Assembly (NCBI GenBank): GCA_963580285.1
Contig: OY757011.1
Coordinates: 198,851,644 to 198,915,643, forward strand
Source of the DNA: Lucinisca nassula
Lineage: Eukaryota > Mollusca > Bivalvia > Lucinida > Lucinidae
Direction of reading: 5' to 3'
Length of the DNA stretch: 64,000 nt
Part shown: in pieces, positions 54,692 to 64,000 of the stretch
How the letters are laid out: every line of letters starts with the position of its first letter
Position numbering within the stretch: the first letter of the stretch is position 1
Notes under the pieces: model-generated
What the model was told of the DNA's origin: nothing
What the model saw: only the letters and a program-made list of their open reading frames with translations
Databases searched by the model: none
Program-made: the position numbers and the translations under genes

Positions 54692-54958
54692 AACTAGTAC
54701 TCAAAGTTAGGAAAAAAATATTCTTAACTAAGACCTGATGTATCATAAAGACAGAATGGTTTATCAAAGATTTTTTTTATCAAATCTCGCATTGTGTATT
54801 TGCTCTCTAGAGGTGGGGTGGTGGGGGGGGGGGTGGTAAACACTAGGCATTAGAAAGGCAAATACTCGCAAGCCTGAGAAATTGAACTCTGAGATACATG
54901 GACGGATACAGTAGCCAACAATTCTTAAAAGAAGATGTACGCAATTTGTATCACATTT

Positions 54959-55309
54959 TACAGTGGAACTTCAATGGCTCGAACAGCTTTGGGCCCTCGA
55001 AAATCTGTTCGAGACAGGGGTAGTTCGAGCCACCGAGGGTTTCTGTCAGCAGGCATAACGAGATACTTTTGGTCATCTTTTCGGTGTTCTACAATGAAAA
55101 TGTATGCTTTGTGTACTCATTTGAATCGCCTCATCGAGGCGATTCTAATGATTGCACACAGCATACATTTGGAAGATAAACGACTAAAATCTCCTTAATT
55201 ATCCCCCACTTTTTCTTATGTAGAGGATTTCCCTTGGGGCTCAAGAATGAGTTCCACTCAGCCATAGTAAACGAGTCATCGGTGTTCGAGCCATCGAAGT
55301 TCTACTGTA
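54959..55309. mobile_element. Palindromic-ended element with nested hairpin
   Basis: Ends TACAGTGGAACTTCAATGGC and a near reverse complement ending TTCTACTGTA; the middle (about 55100-55170) has a CGCCTCATCGAGGCG hairpin like that of the abundant MITEs. Confidence 0.65.
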
Positions 55310-55442
55310 TATGGAAAACCCCCTATCAGGGACACGAGCAGATAGTGGAGAGTTAAATCAAACGTCTGATTTGGCCTGTACTGTCTGCAAAATGGCCAGC
55401 TATTTTCCGAATGTTTTTTTTAAAAATCAGTCTATCACCCTT

Positions 55443-55566
55443 AACCATTATCCTGCTTAACACGACAACCCCTACATTTGTGAATTTGAGCAAATACATT
55501 GTATAAAAGATAGTTCCAAATGAGTGTGGCAAAAAAGAATTAATGTATACAGCAGGATAAGGGTTA
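55443..55566. mobile_element. TTAA-type MITE, family P3, internally deleted
   Basis: TTAACCATTATCCTGCT and AGCAGGATAAGGGTTAA, 124 bp, core missing. Confidence 0.65.
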
Positions 55567-55919
55567 ATTCCAGAATTCCGCAGGAGTATAAATCTATGAA
55601 AAGAATTAAATGATTTCGCAAGTTTAATACTTTGTATTATTTTATGTTAAGTAAGATCTTTTTAAAGTGGGTTATAAGTCTTCCCTGGGACCCCCTTAAA
55701 CATATGTGTATACATACAGCTGTCACAAACATGACATGTCTGTTTAAAAGATTTGATTAATGATACTCATTTTTGCGCACACTTTCGCGCCCATAAATAC
55801 GCACACACACGGTCTCATAAATTTAAAATGAAATTACCATTCGTTACAAATGAACTAAAACTGAATGATAAATGAAAGGACGTACATGTAAAGCCATTAG
55901 GGAACTAAACAAATTAAAA

Positions 55920-56610
55920 TGGATGATTTATTAAATATTGATAATACCTATTTCGACGGTTTGATCAGTTAAATTTATCCCCAGAACTTCAGTTGAATAA
56001 ACCAAATTCTTCTTATACCGAGGCCCCGTTTTTGGATTTACATCTATTCTATTGTAATGGCTTTTACTCCCTGCAATATTTATAATAAACGCGATGATTT
56101 TGATTCTGAGATTGTAAATTTTCCGTTCTTGGATGGGGATGTTCCTCGTGCGGCGTTCTATGGCGTTTATATTTCACAATTAATTCGATTTTCCAGAGTG
56201 TCTAGTCATGCAACTGACTTCACCAGTCGTAATCATTTGTTAACTGCTAAACTTCTTAATCAGGGTTATCGGTATCATAAACTACGCAAAGCCTTTTCAA
56301 AATTTTATAGACGTCATTCCGATTTAATTTCAAAATTCAATGGTGGACATAACTCTCTTCTGCAGCAAGGTCAATTGGAACCCGAATTTTATTGTCGCTT
56401 AGTATGTAAATTCAGCAAAAAATATATAATTGCAATGACTTCAGCACACAATTTTGTAAAATCATTCTTCGATATAAAGAGATTGGGTACAACATAAATG
56501 CTATACGACAGAGTGCATGCATGGTAGTTAACCCAATCACGGTTGACAACTTTGCTTCCCTCTTTAACTGCACGCTGATGGGTTAGACCTCAGATTCTAT
56601 GGCGGTTCCA
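55920..56610 (+). pseudogene. Reverse transcriptase remnant of uncertain class (Penelope-like or related)
   Basis: A DDLLNIDNTYF stretch near 55920 fits the end of an RT catalytic motif. After a frame change an open frame (56057-56497) encodes FPFLDGDVPRAAFYGVYISQ, a HATDFTSRNHLLTAKLLNQG block and YRYHKLRKAFSKFYRRHSDL, a C-terminal block I associate with single-ORF RT elements of cnidarians and molluscs. A further frame change gives VVNPITVDNFA-like sequence to about 56610. I cannot place the clade safely without a search. Confidence 0.65.
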
Positions 56611-56649
56611 GCGTAAAGGCTTACTAAGAATGAGAGGGTATCTAATTTT

Positions 56650-57470
56650 ATGTAATGTTAGTTGGTGCCTGGTTGGGCCCATCGGAGTCTAATTATTGGT
56701 TTTCTTTTGCTCCAGCATTTAAGTGGTATCTTGCTGTAGAGGCCCCACCGTTGTTTATCTCTGTAATTGTTTGGTTTTTGTGTTCTCGGAGATGTTGCAC
56801 TGATGAGTTAGGAGGCCTTCGTGCGGACTAAACAAATTGTTTGTCTAAATCACGACGGAAGTAAGCACCCCCCCCCCCCCACCCCCAGTGGAATTCGTTT
56901 CACTGACCGATCCAACGCGGTTCTACTGTCGCGGTTTATTTTTTGATATGGTTTGTCTTTTGAGTGTGTGAATCGCTATGATTCTTTGTTTTGGATAGCC
57001 AATTGACCATTTTGTGGGAAAGTGACTGTCCTTTTGGCTTTCCGCTACACGTATTCGTGCTGGCCCCCGCCCATAGGGGCTTGAAGAAATATATGGGCTA
57101 CATGATGCTTCCATGCAGAGCTGAATCCGGCCCGCACACAAGTACTGGTAAACCGCTTAGAGGATCTAAGCCTGTCCAGGAACCGCGGTGACAGGTGGAC
57201 CGTCCATGCTAATAAACCCTGTTTGGTTTCATTGGGCAGCAGGGCTTGAGATGTCAATTCATCTCAATGTCGGGTAAAAGTCCCACAAAATTGGAAGCAA
57301 CGTCTCCGAAATGACCTTTACAGTGTTGACGGGGACGTTAAACCTCAAATCAAATCACACGTATTAGTGTTTCCATTAGGGTCTAAATATTTCATGTTTG
57401 TGTTTCTGTTCCTTTGGTGTCTCTGGTGGGAGCTGTGGGTCAATTGTATCGATTCCTGATCATTGCCGAA
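56650..57470 (+). repeat. Dispersed repeat R1, interrupted by S1
   Basis: R1 sequence up to 57059 resumes at 57370 with GTTTCCATTAGGGTC; the S1 copy and its duplication lie between. Confidence 0.65.
57060..57357 (+). mobile_element. S1 retroposon inserted in another repeat
   Basis: Flanked by a 12-bp duplication with one mismatch: CACGTATTCGTG (57048-57059) and CACGTATTAGTG (57358-57369). The interrupted repeat (family R1) resumes after it. Confidence 0.8.
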
Positions 57471-58250
57471 AGGCATTTTAAAAATAACTAAATAAATTGA
57501 AATATCCTGGTCACGTCACCACACAAAGAAATGTCATGTATCATATGTGAGATAACGGGAACTAGAGATCTAAATTACTGTTCAGCTGAAATGTCTACGT
57601 TGCACGTTTCATGTACCAAGTCCATGAAAATGAGAAAACCCAGTATATATATAAAAGTGGGTTTTGCAAGTATGCAATAGACTGAATTAACTAAAGTCTT
57701 AATATAGATTGTGGGTACCCAGTGAACTGCTTCTTTACCGATTATTTAGAAGCCTGCCAAGGGACAGTATTGTTACAATGTATATAAAATCACCGACTCG
57801 ATATGATCTATAGAACTGACTAGACCAAACAAGCAAACAAATAAATAAACAAATAAAATCTTGAAAATCGTGACGAATTCTGGTTTGGTATTTCCGAACA
57901 ACAGCTGCAGATCAGCATGCGGACCCGTGCAGCCTGAGAAACGAAATATGTTATCGCGCACATACTGGGGCATATATGGTTGCAGTTGTCGCCAGAAACC
58001 GCAAAAGGTATGATAACATTCGGACAGTTAGCCGACAAACTCCTGGATGAAGTTGTCTCCCTTGCATTACCTATACATGTAGCTTGGTTAATATCTAGAA
58101 AACTGTGAGAGCAACTTATCAGTATCTCAAAACTTGAGAGAACGTGAAGTCAACATAGCAGCAGTCCCACTCTCAATCTCAATCCACCAATCAACCATTA
58201 AGATGATAACACACTCATTTTCTACAATGACTGTCTCCGTACCCGTAGAA
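57471..58250. other. Intergenic, nothing recognised
   Basis: No coding or repeat structure seen apart from AAACAAATAAATA-rich stretches. Confidence 0.4.
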
Positions 58251-58339
58251 ATGGCATTTTGCACATGGCTTTATTTCTGCTCCAAACATTTCGTTTGAAT
58301 CGTTTTATTGAGGCGGTTCTTGCGAGTACCCACAACTTA

Positions 58340-58587
58340 CATCACATAAACAAGTCCGTGAAATGAATACCCCATAAACCCAACTTTATATAGAGAAAAC
58401 TGGGGTTTACGGGGGTAAACATTATTTTTCTTATTTTTGCGCCAAGACATAAGTTGTGGGTACTCGTTAGAACCGCCTCAATGAGGCGGTTCCAACGAAC
58501 ACCCACAACCTATGTTTGCAGTATAAATAAGAAAATATCACGGATTTTCATCAGAAAAGTAGCCATTTTCGAGAGTGTTATCGTAAT
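58340..58587. mobile_element. Hairpin MITE (type B), slightly shortened
   Basis: Ends CATCACATAAACAAG and GAGTGTTATCGTAAT; a further half-copy precedes it at about 58255-58339. Confidence 0.75.
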
Positions 58588-58689
58588 TTAAGCAAAACAG
58601 TGGACATTGATATTAACCTGTGTTAACCCTTGTTTTCACGCTATAAATTGGTGTTTACAAGCGTGTTGATTTTATTTGCTTGTTAACGT

Positions 58690-59335
58690 GATGGCACTGT
58701 ACATCAAAATTTGTAGATTTCAAGATTCTCGCTTGTACGTTTTCTGAAGGCGGTCGGTTGTAAATAGACAAATCACTCGCGTTACGCGTTCTCGATTTGA
58801 TTTACTTTACAAATGAGCTCCAAACTGTGATTTCACTGTTAGAGCTGATCTATTTCTTAAATGAAATAAAATTGGAATAGTAATATAAAGATAGCCAGGA
58901 GCAGGTTAATACCGGAAAAATGTAGATAAATAAACAAATATTCTAGGCAGAAAGAAAACTTTCATGCAAACGCTTGCCACACTTACTAAAGTTCGTGGGT
59001 GTAGCATCAATTGTATCAGAGCAAATTGCGGAATTATCTCAGTCGTGTCAAACCCAGTATATACATGTAACCCTACCATTTTCAAAGCAGGCTATGATGC
59101 GAACCGGAGTGTGTAACTCCCCGCATATACCCCGCATTTAACAATGACCTTAAAAGTTACATAAAGTTTCTCATAATGTGATACAAGGAAGTTACACCTG
59201 GGTTACATTTATCTAAACAAAGGATACCATACTTATGAAAACTAAGGAAATTATGTCTTTTCATCCATAACAGCCCAGTTTACTTCTCCTTCAATGTAAT
59301 ATCAACATGTCACCATTATTTTGCATCAGGCTTAT
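58690..59335. other. Intergenic, nothing recognised
   Basis: AT-rich sequence between a type B hairpin MITE and a P2 MITE. Confidence 0.4.
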
Positions 59336-59337
59336 CT

Positions 59338-59565
59338 TTAACCCATTCAGTACCAGAAACCCCAATAGGGGTACCTGGGCGAACAGTGCAGGACCAGATC
59401 AGACGCCGCAGAACGCGGCGTCTGATCAGGGCCTACACTGTTTGCAAAAAAGTTCAGCCATTTCCGAATAAATTTTGATGTAAACACAACTTGACATCCC
59501 TAATTTTGAAATGGACTCCTGCTATATATAAGAAGGAAGATTCCATTTGGTACAAAAAGGGTTAA
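59338..59565. mobile_element. TTAA-flanked MITE, family P2, intact-looking
   Basis: TTAACCCATTCAGTACC to GGTACAAAAAGGGTTAA; perfect core GACGCCGCAGAACGCGGCGTC near 59400-59425. Confidence 0.8.
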
Positions 59566-59652
59566 TCTCAATAAGGCTAGACAGAGGATGCGATGAGGAT
59601 ATATTCAGACCGTCAGTCAGCCAGTGTGAAGATATGCTAGTGCACATAAGTA

Positions 59653-59931
59653 CATTACGAAAACACGCCTATACAAATACATATATTTTTTTAACCGAAA
59701 AATTGAAGATTTTATGATAAAAAAATTGTGATATTTTTCTTATTTCTGCTCAAAATATAGATTGTGGGTACACGTTAGAACCGCCTCATCGAGGGGGTTC
59801 TATCGAGTACCAATAGTCTATACTTTAGAGCAGAAATAAGAAAAATAAGGTTTACCCCTGCAAACCCCAGTTTTACTATATAATAGTGGGGTTCAATGGG
59901 GTCAGATACGTATAGGCGTGTTTTCGTGATG
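59653..59931. mobile_element. Hairpin MITE (type A), upstream of gene 2
   Basis: Ends CATTACGAAAACACGCC and GGCGTGTTTTCGTGATG. Confidence 0.8.
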
Positions 59932-59939
59932 ATAACATA

Positions 59940-60236
59940 TCGTGTAACATAGTAAACCTTTTCATGGCTCCTGAAATGCAAGTTTTGTGATGATAATCTG
60001 TGATGTTTTCATATTTCTGCTGACCCTCGTTAGAACCGCCTCGCGGAGATAGTGGGCCCTCGATAGAACAGCCTCGCTGAGGCCTGACATCTAAATGAGA
60101 CGGCTCTAATGAGTGCCCAAGTTGTTTGTTTTGGATCCCGGAATACGGAAAATATGTGTACCTCTGAAAACCGTACTTATCACATTTGAAGACAGGTTTT
60201 CATGTGTCTTCAATATATCGGCTTATCAACGTGATG
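59940..60236. mobile_element. Degenerate hairpin MITE relative, ends 174 nt before the gene 2 start codon
   Basis: Shows CTCGTTAGAACCGCCTCG and a second AGAACAGCCTCGCTGAGG core, ending TTATCAACGTGATG. Confidence 0.6.
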
Positions 60237-60351
60237 CGCGACAGATACGAAATCACATAAAAGATAACTTCTCGGTTTCAGTTTTCCCTTTGTTTTGTTT
60301 TGTGGCGAAACCTGATTCGGCATGTGATACATTTTTGAAACTGTGGTGCAA

Positions 60352-60358
60352 TATAAAT
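60352..60358 (+). promoter_or_regulatory. Candidate TATA box for gene 2
   Basis: TATAAAT lies 52 nt before the ATG. A start site 25-30 nt downstream would leave a 5' UTR of roughly 25 nt. No repeat is recognised between 60240 and 60409, so this 170-nt piece is probably native promoter and leader. Confidence 0.4.
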
Positions 60359-60409
60359 CGTTGTCCAATCTGAAGTAAAAAGGTTTCAAAGACATCAGCT
60401 ACAGCAAAC

Positions 60410-60982
60410 ATGGAGGGAATAATTTGTATACTGTATACACCAGATGGAGAAACACTAGCAAGGTTCTTAAAGGATAAGCTCAGCACTGCAGAAATAAATA
60501 TTGACACAGACATCAGGGAAATTGATAAGACTGGAAGTGGTGCTCAATATAAACTTAATGTGATTCTAATTTCCTCAGAGTTTTTATATCGTGGAGACTT
60601 TGCCGTGATTAAAACTTTTGAAAAGAACACAACCATTCTTGTTTTAATGGGTAATACAAGAAGCGAATTCAAACATGAAGCTTCAAAACACAATGTTGAC
60701 TTTCTGCTCGACTGGTTCATTTTTAGCCTTGAAGAAACTGACATATCTATGAGAGAACTTCTAGTGTCCATCATCAGTTTATATGAGAATAATCCCATAG
60801 TAGAAATATCATCGGATGGTGAGGTAGATGAAGAAATGAATGCAGACATAAATTTAATGGAGATAGTAAAACGAAACTCGGGCGAAATCACGGACAATGA
60901 CTTGATAAATACCACAAATTATGACTATTTACCAGAAAGAGGATCGGTACAGCTTAATGCGGTAAAACATGTCTTCAGAAAG
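60410..60982 (+). CDS. PIK3AP1-like: Gene 2 exon 1: TIR-like domain of a second PIK3AP1/BANK1-family adaptor (gene runs out of window)
   Basis: The ATG sits in a good context (CAAACATGG). The exon encodes 191 residues starting MEGIICILYTPDGETLARFL and aligns end to end with exon 1 of gene 1: the YTxDG start, the LNVILISSEFL strand, the TTILVLMG strand, the MRELLVSIISLYE helix and the final NAVKHVFRK. It leaves before GTAAGT in phase 0 at the same residue as gene 1. Overall similarity is clear but well short of identity, so the duplication is old. An acidic loop (near residues 137-150) and a TNYDYLPE segment differ from gene 1. The following 3 kb holds only repeats, so exon 2 lies beyond the window. 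Function is inferred from the family: cytosolic adaptor linking receptors to PI3-kinase. Confidence 0.88.
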
Positions 60983-61146
60983 GTAAGTGCACGTCTCGTT
61001 TCATCGGACACATCGAAGAAAAAAAAAGCATGGCTGTGCAGGCTGATCATAATCTCCACTGAATATCAATGTTCAAAGACACATTTTCTCTTGACACGGA
61101 CCGTATAAAAACGAGATTTACGTTCAACTTGGCGAAGGTTGTCGAT

Positions 61147-61406
61147 GTGACGTAATGGATTCTTTCATATCTCCGAAACGGTTGTTTTCTTATGAAAATA
61201 TGAGATTTTTCTTATAAATGACCCAGACATAGGTTGTTGGTGCCCGTAAGAACCGCCTCGTTGAGGCGGTTCGAACGAGTATCCACAACCTATGTCTTGG
61301 AGCGGAATCAGGAAAGCAATGTGTATCCCTATAAAATCCAGTTTTCTATACATGTATATAAAGTAGGGTTTAAAGGGGTCCATTACACGGTCTAGTTAAC
61401 GCGATA
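61147..61406. mobile_element. Hairpin MITE (type B; gene 2 intron 1)
   Basis: Central palindrome near 61245-61285 and right end GTTAACGCGATAG; left end degenerate. Confidence 0.7.
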
Positions 61407-61439
61407 GTGAAAATTACTCTTCGGTTTCTGTATCCTTAC

Positions 61440-62100
61440 CAAATAGTACGGCCACCGCACATCGGGGCTTGAAGAAATAGATGGGCTGCATTATGCTTCC
61501 AGGCAGAGCAAACCATCCCAAGTAGTTACAAGGCCCCCGTCCATCGGGGCTTGAAGAAATAGATTGGGCTGCATGATTCGATGCTTTCACGCAAGAGCTG
61601 AAACCGACTGCACATCAGTACTGGTAAACCACTTAGAGGTCTAATGTGTCCTAGAAAGGGGTATCCTTTGGAAGCAAGGAATACACCACAGAACTGGAAA
61701 ACAGGAGTGTACATGTTTTCTGGGCCAGACTAGCTAGATTCGGCCATTTAGGCCTCATCAGTGACCCTCAAATATTTTCAAAATTCCACAATGGAATCAA
61801 TGATCCCAAAGGACAAGAAAATATAAACTACACTATGATGTAGAGCAGGGAGACTGTTTATGACCGCCACAGATTCCCAGACAACAGCTGTAGTGACGTT
61901 AAATACGTTCTAAGCATGACCAGGAAAAGTGGTGAAAGTCGGACTGTCCATACATATTGGTTTCCTTGGGTAACAGGACTTGAGATGTCATTTCATCACA
62001 ATGTCGGGTAAAAGCGCATCGAAATTGGAAGCAATGCCTCCAAAATGACATAATAGTGTTGACTGGGACGTTAAACCTAAAATCAAACAAACAAACAAAA
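61440..62100 (+). mobile_element. S1 retroposon fragments, rearranged
   Basis: Head pieces at 61452-61510 and 61533-61650 and tail pieces at about 61910-62100 (ending AAATCAAACAAACAAAC), separated by unrelated sequence. Confidence 0.6.
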
Positions 62101-62494
62101 CCAAAATAATAAATATCCTTTACGGAGAAGCGAAACAGTGGCCAGGTAAACATATCAATCGGTCTATTTCGGACGTGCACATACTGTCAAATTTCGTGTG
62201 TGCACTAGATATCCACAGTATTGACGTTTTGACCTCTCATTAGACATGTGGAACGATTCAAAGATTTCACGGACTTATGCTCAACTCTCCTTTTGACTTT
62301 CCGCTATTGATGTTTCCATTAGGGTCTAGTTATTTCATGTTTGTGTTTCTTTCCCCTTGGTGTTTCTGATGGGAGCGTGGGTGAATTGAATCGATCCTGA
62401 TGCATAAATATGGCTCATTTTCCATAATTTGATATGGTTTACTCAAAAATGCACGTGCACAGAATCAAGTGCGAGTCAATAAAAAAAAACTGCC

Positions 62495-62905
62495 TAACTT
62501 ATTTCTGAGAGAGATCGATCTTTTCTTTTTCGATGTAATTGCTCTCTTGTATGATACACTTGGATCAACGTTGTTCCAGTGCCATCCAGTGCCTAGAACT
62601 GAAGAAGCCAGGGTCCTTGTCTCCGACCCACTCCTCAACAGCCGTCGGCGTTGGACCAGAAATGGTGTCCAAGGGTATCCTTTTTCAAGTTTGGGAATTG
62701 GAAATAGTCACTAGGAGCTGAGTCAGGAGAATAGGCGGGGGCCTTATTAGCTCGTACCCATTCCGCTCAACAGCAGCCATTGCAATTTTGTGTGGACTCT
62801 TGCATTGTCCTGTTGGAGCAGAATCCCTTTGGAGAGTTTACCTTGGCGTTTTTCACGGATCGCAGTTCTCTGTTGGTCGAGCAAATTTTCACAATACACA
62901 CCTGG
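62495..62905 (-). pseudogene. Mariner-type transposase C-terminal remnant
   Basis: Read leftward from 62905: LLQQDNARVHT (second catalytic Asp), a frame change, NGYELIRPPPYSPDSAPSDY (third Asp, DD34D type), FPNLKKDTLGHHFWS, another frame change, then a C-terminal RWSKCIIQESNYIEK-like end. The 5' part is missing because a different repeat begins at about 62908. Confidence 0.8.
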
Positions 62906-63537
62906 GGCCAGTTTCATCAAAGCGTTTACGACGTATTTTCTTAAAAAGATCGTACGAAGTTCTTACGACAAAACTCCTGTTTCATCAAATGCTCACAATC
63001 TGCGATGTTCGCACATTTTGTCGTATTTCTGAGATGAATATTTAGACGTCGCACACTGAAATTTTCGTCTTATCACAGCCATAGCTGAAGAAGATGATGC
63101 GCGGCATAGGTTAAATTGTTAAAAGGATGGTAAGCAACATTTCATTTTGTTTATACCTTCGCAGATAACGCCCATTACTTATACAAGCCCACGCAATAAA
63201 GATCCCTCGAAACTACCCCCCCCCCCCCCCCACACACACACACCACCTTGTTATAATCTTTAGGTTTTGGTCGGGGGTTTTCTTTCCCTTTGGTGTCTCT
63301 TATGGGTGGAGTAAGTTAATTGTATCAATTCCGGATCTTTGTTTTACTTCTACTTTTAGCGTCTTTTTTTTTCTTTGAAAAATTTAGATTGAGGGTACTC
63401 GTTAGAAGCGCATCGTTGTGGTTGTTCTTACGAGTACCCACAATCTATATTTCATGGTGTAACCTAGAACTGACGTTCGCTTTCGCCCATCGGGTTTGGC
63501 CTGCATAGTGCTTCCGCGCAGAGCTGAAACTGACCAA

Positions 63538-63783
63538 CATTACGAAAACATGCCTATACAAATACATTGTAATTTCTATCGCCGAAAAAAAAGAAATTTT
63601 TCAGATTAAAATTTTGATATTTTTTCTTATTTTTGCTCTATCGAGACGTGATAACGTGTACCCACGACCTATACGTAAGAGCAGAAATAAGAAAAATAAA
63701 GTTTACCCCTGTAAACCCTGGTTTTACTATATAAAAGTGGGGTTCAATGGGGTTTAAAATTATACAGGCGTGATTTCCTGATG
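63538..63783. mobile_element. Hairpin MITE (type A), centre mostly lost (gene 2 intron 1)
   Basis: Ends CATTACGAAAACATGCC and GGCGTGATTTCCTGATG. Confidence 0.7.
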
Positions 63784-64000
63784 ATTTGATCACTGGTTTG
63801 CCGTTTAGATTGTATCAGCCTAGCAAAGAAAAGTGGTGCGAGTGGGACCGCTCCTTAAACCCTAGCGGTTTCTTTGGTCGATGGGGCTTAAGATGCCATC
63901 TCAAGGTCGGGTAAAAGCCCCAGAAAATCAGAAGAAGCGTCTCCAAAATGACCTATATACATGTACCAACAGTTGACGGGGGCTTAACAGCAAAATAACC

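Larger units (their letters stand above)
60983..64000 (+). other. Gene 2 intron 1 (partial), repeat-filled
   Basis: Starts with GTAAGT. It contains a hairpin MITE (61147-61406), S1 SINE pieces (61440-62100), a mariner remnant (62495-62905), a C tract followed by CA repeats (about 63217-63243) and another hairpin MITE (63538-63783). I see no further adaptor exon. Confidence 0.6.

Overview
This window looks like genomic DNA from a marine bivalve mollusc, probably a heterodont clam. It is AT-rich and intron-rich, most of it is short mobile DNA, and the tRNA-derived SINEs and minisatellite elements are of types I associate with clam genomes. The species cannot be named from the sequence. There are no bacterial-style operons, rRNA genes or CRISPR arrays.

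The only host genes I can support are two paralogous adaptor genes of the PIK3AP1 (BCAP)/BANK1/Stumps family, head to tail on the + strand. Gene 1 (5537-44132) can be spliced by eye into 12 exons whose phases all agree, giving 752 codons and a stop. The order is N-terminal TIR-like domain, IPT/TIG-like part of the DBB region, a long Ser/Pro/Tyr linker, the helical DBB part, ankyrin-like repeats, a YxxM PI3-kinase-docking motif and a basic Ser/Pro-rich tail. Gene 2 starts at 60410. Only its first exon (191 codons, TIR-like) is inside the window, and it ends at the same phase-0 splice position as exon 1 of gene 1. The family couples receptors, including Toll-like receptors in vertebrates, to PI3-kinase at the membrane.

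Introns and intergenic DNA are packed with transposable elements. The largest is a 5.7 kb LTR retrotransposon in intron 9 (31699-37392). Its two 553-bp LTRs look identical and it has a 4-bp target duplication and a primer site matching tRNA-Pro. Its long ORF runs Gag, protease, integrase and then the start of reverse transcriptase. Integrase before RT marks the Gmr1-like branch of Ty3/gypsy. The RT core and most of RNase H are deleted, so this recent insertion was probably mobilised by an intact relative.

Other mobile DNA includes a decayed Tc1-like transposon (10074-11577), mariner transposase remnants at both edges, three kinds of non-LTR or other RT remnants, at least four SINE families (one with clear 11-15 bp target duplications), three TTAA-flanked MITE families sharing one core, a very abundant ~280-bp hairpin MITE family, two minisatellite-bearing elements, and a pair of inverted foldback elements that bracket exon 8.

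Layout: 1-5450 repeats (mariner, SINEs, hairpin MITEs); 5537-44132 gene 1 with TE-filled introns; 44133-60240 intergenic repeats; 60410-64000 first exon and partial first intron of gene 2. Exon boundaries, domain calls and repeat families were read by eye, without database searches.
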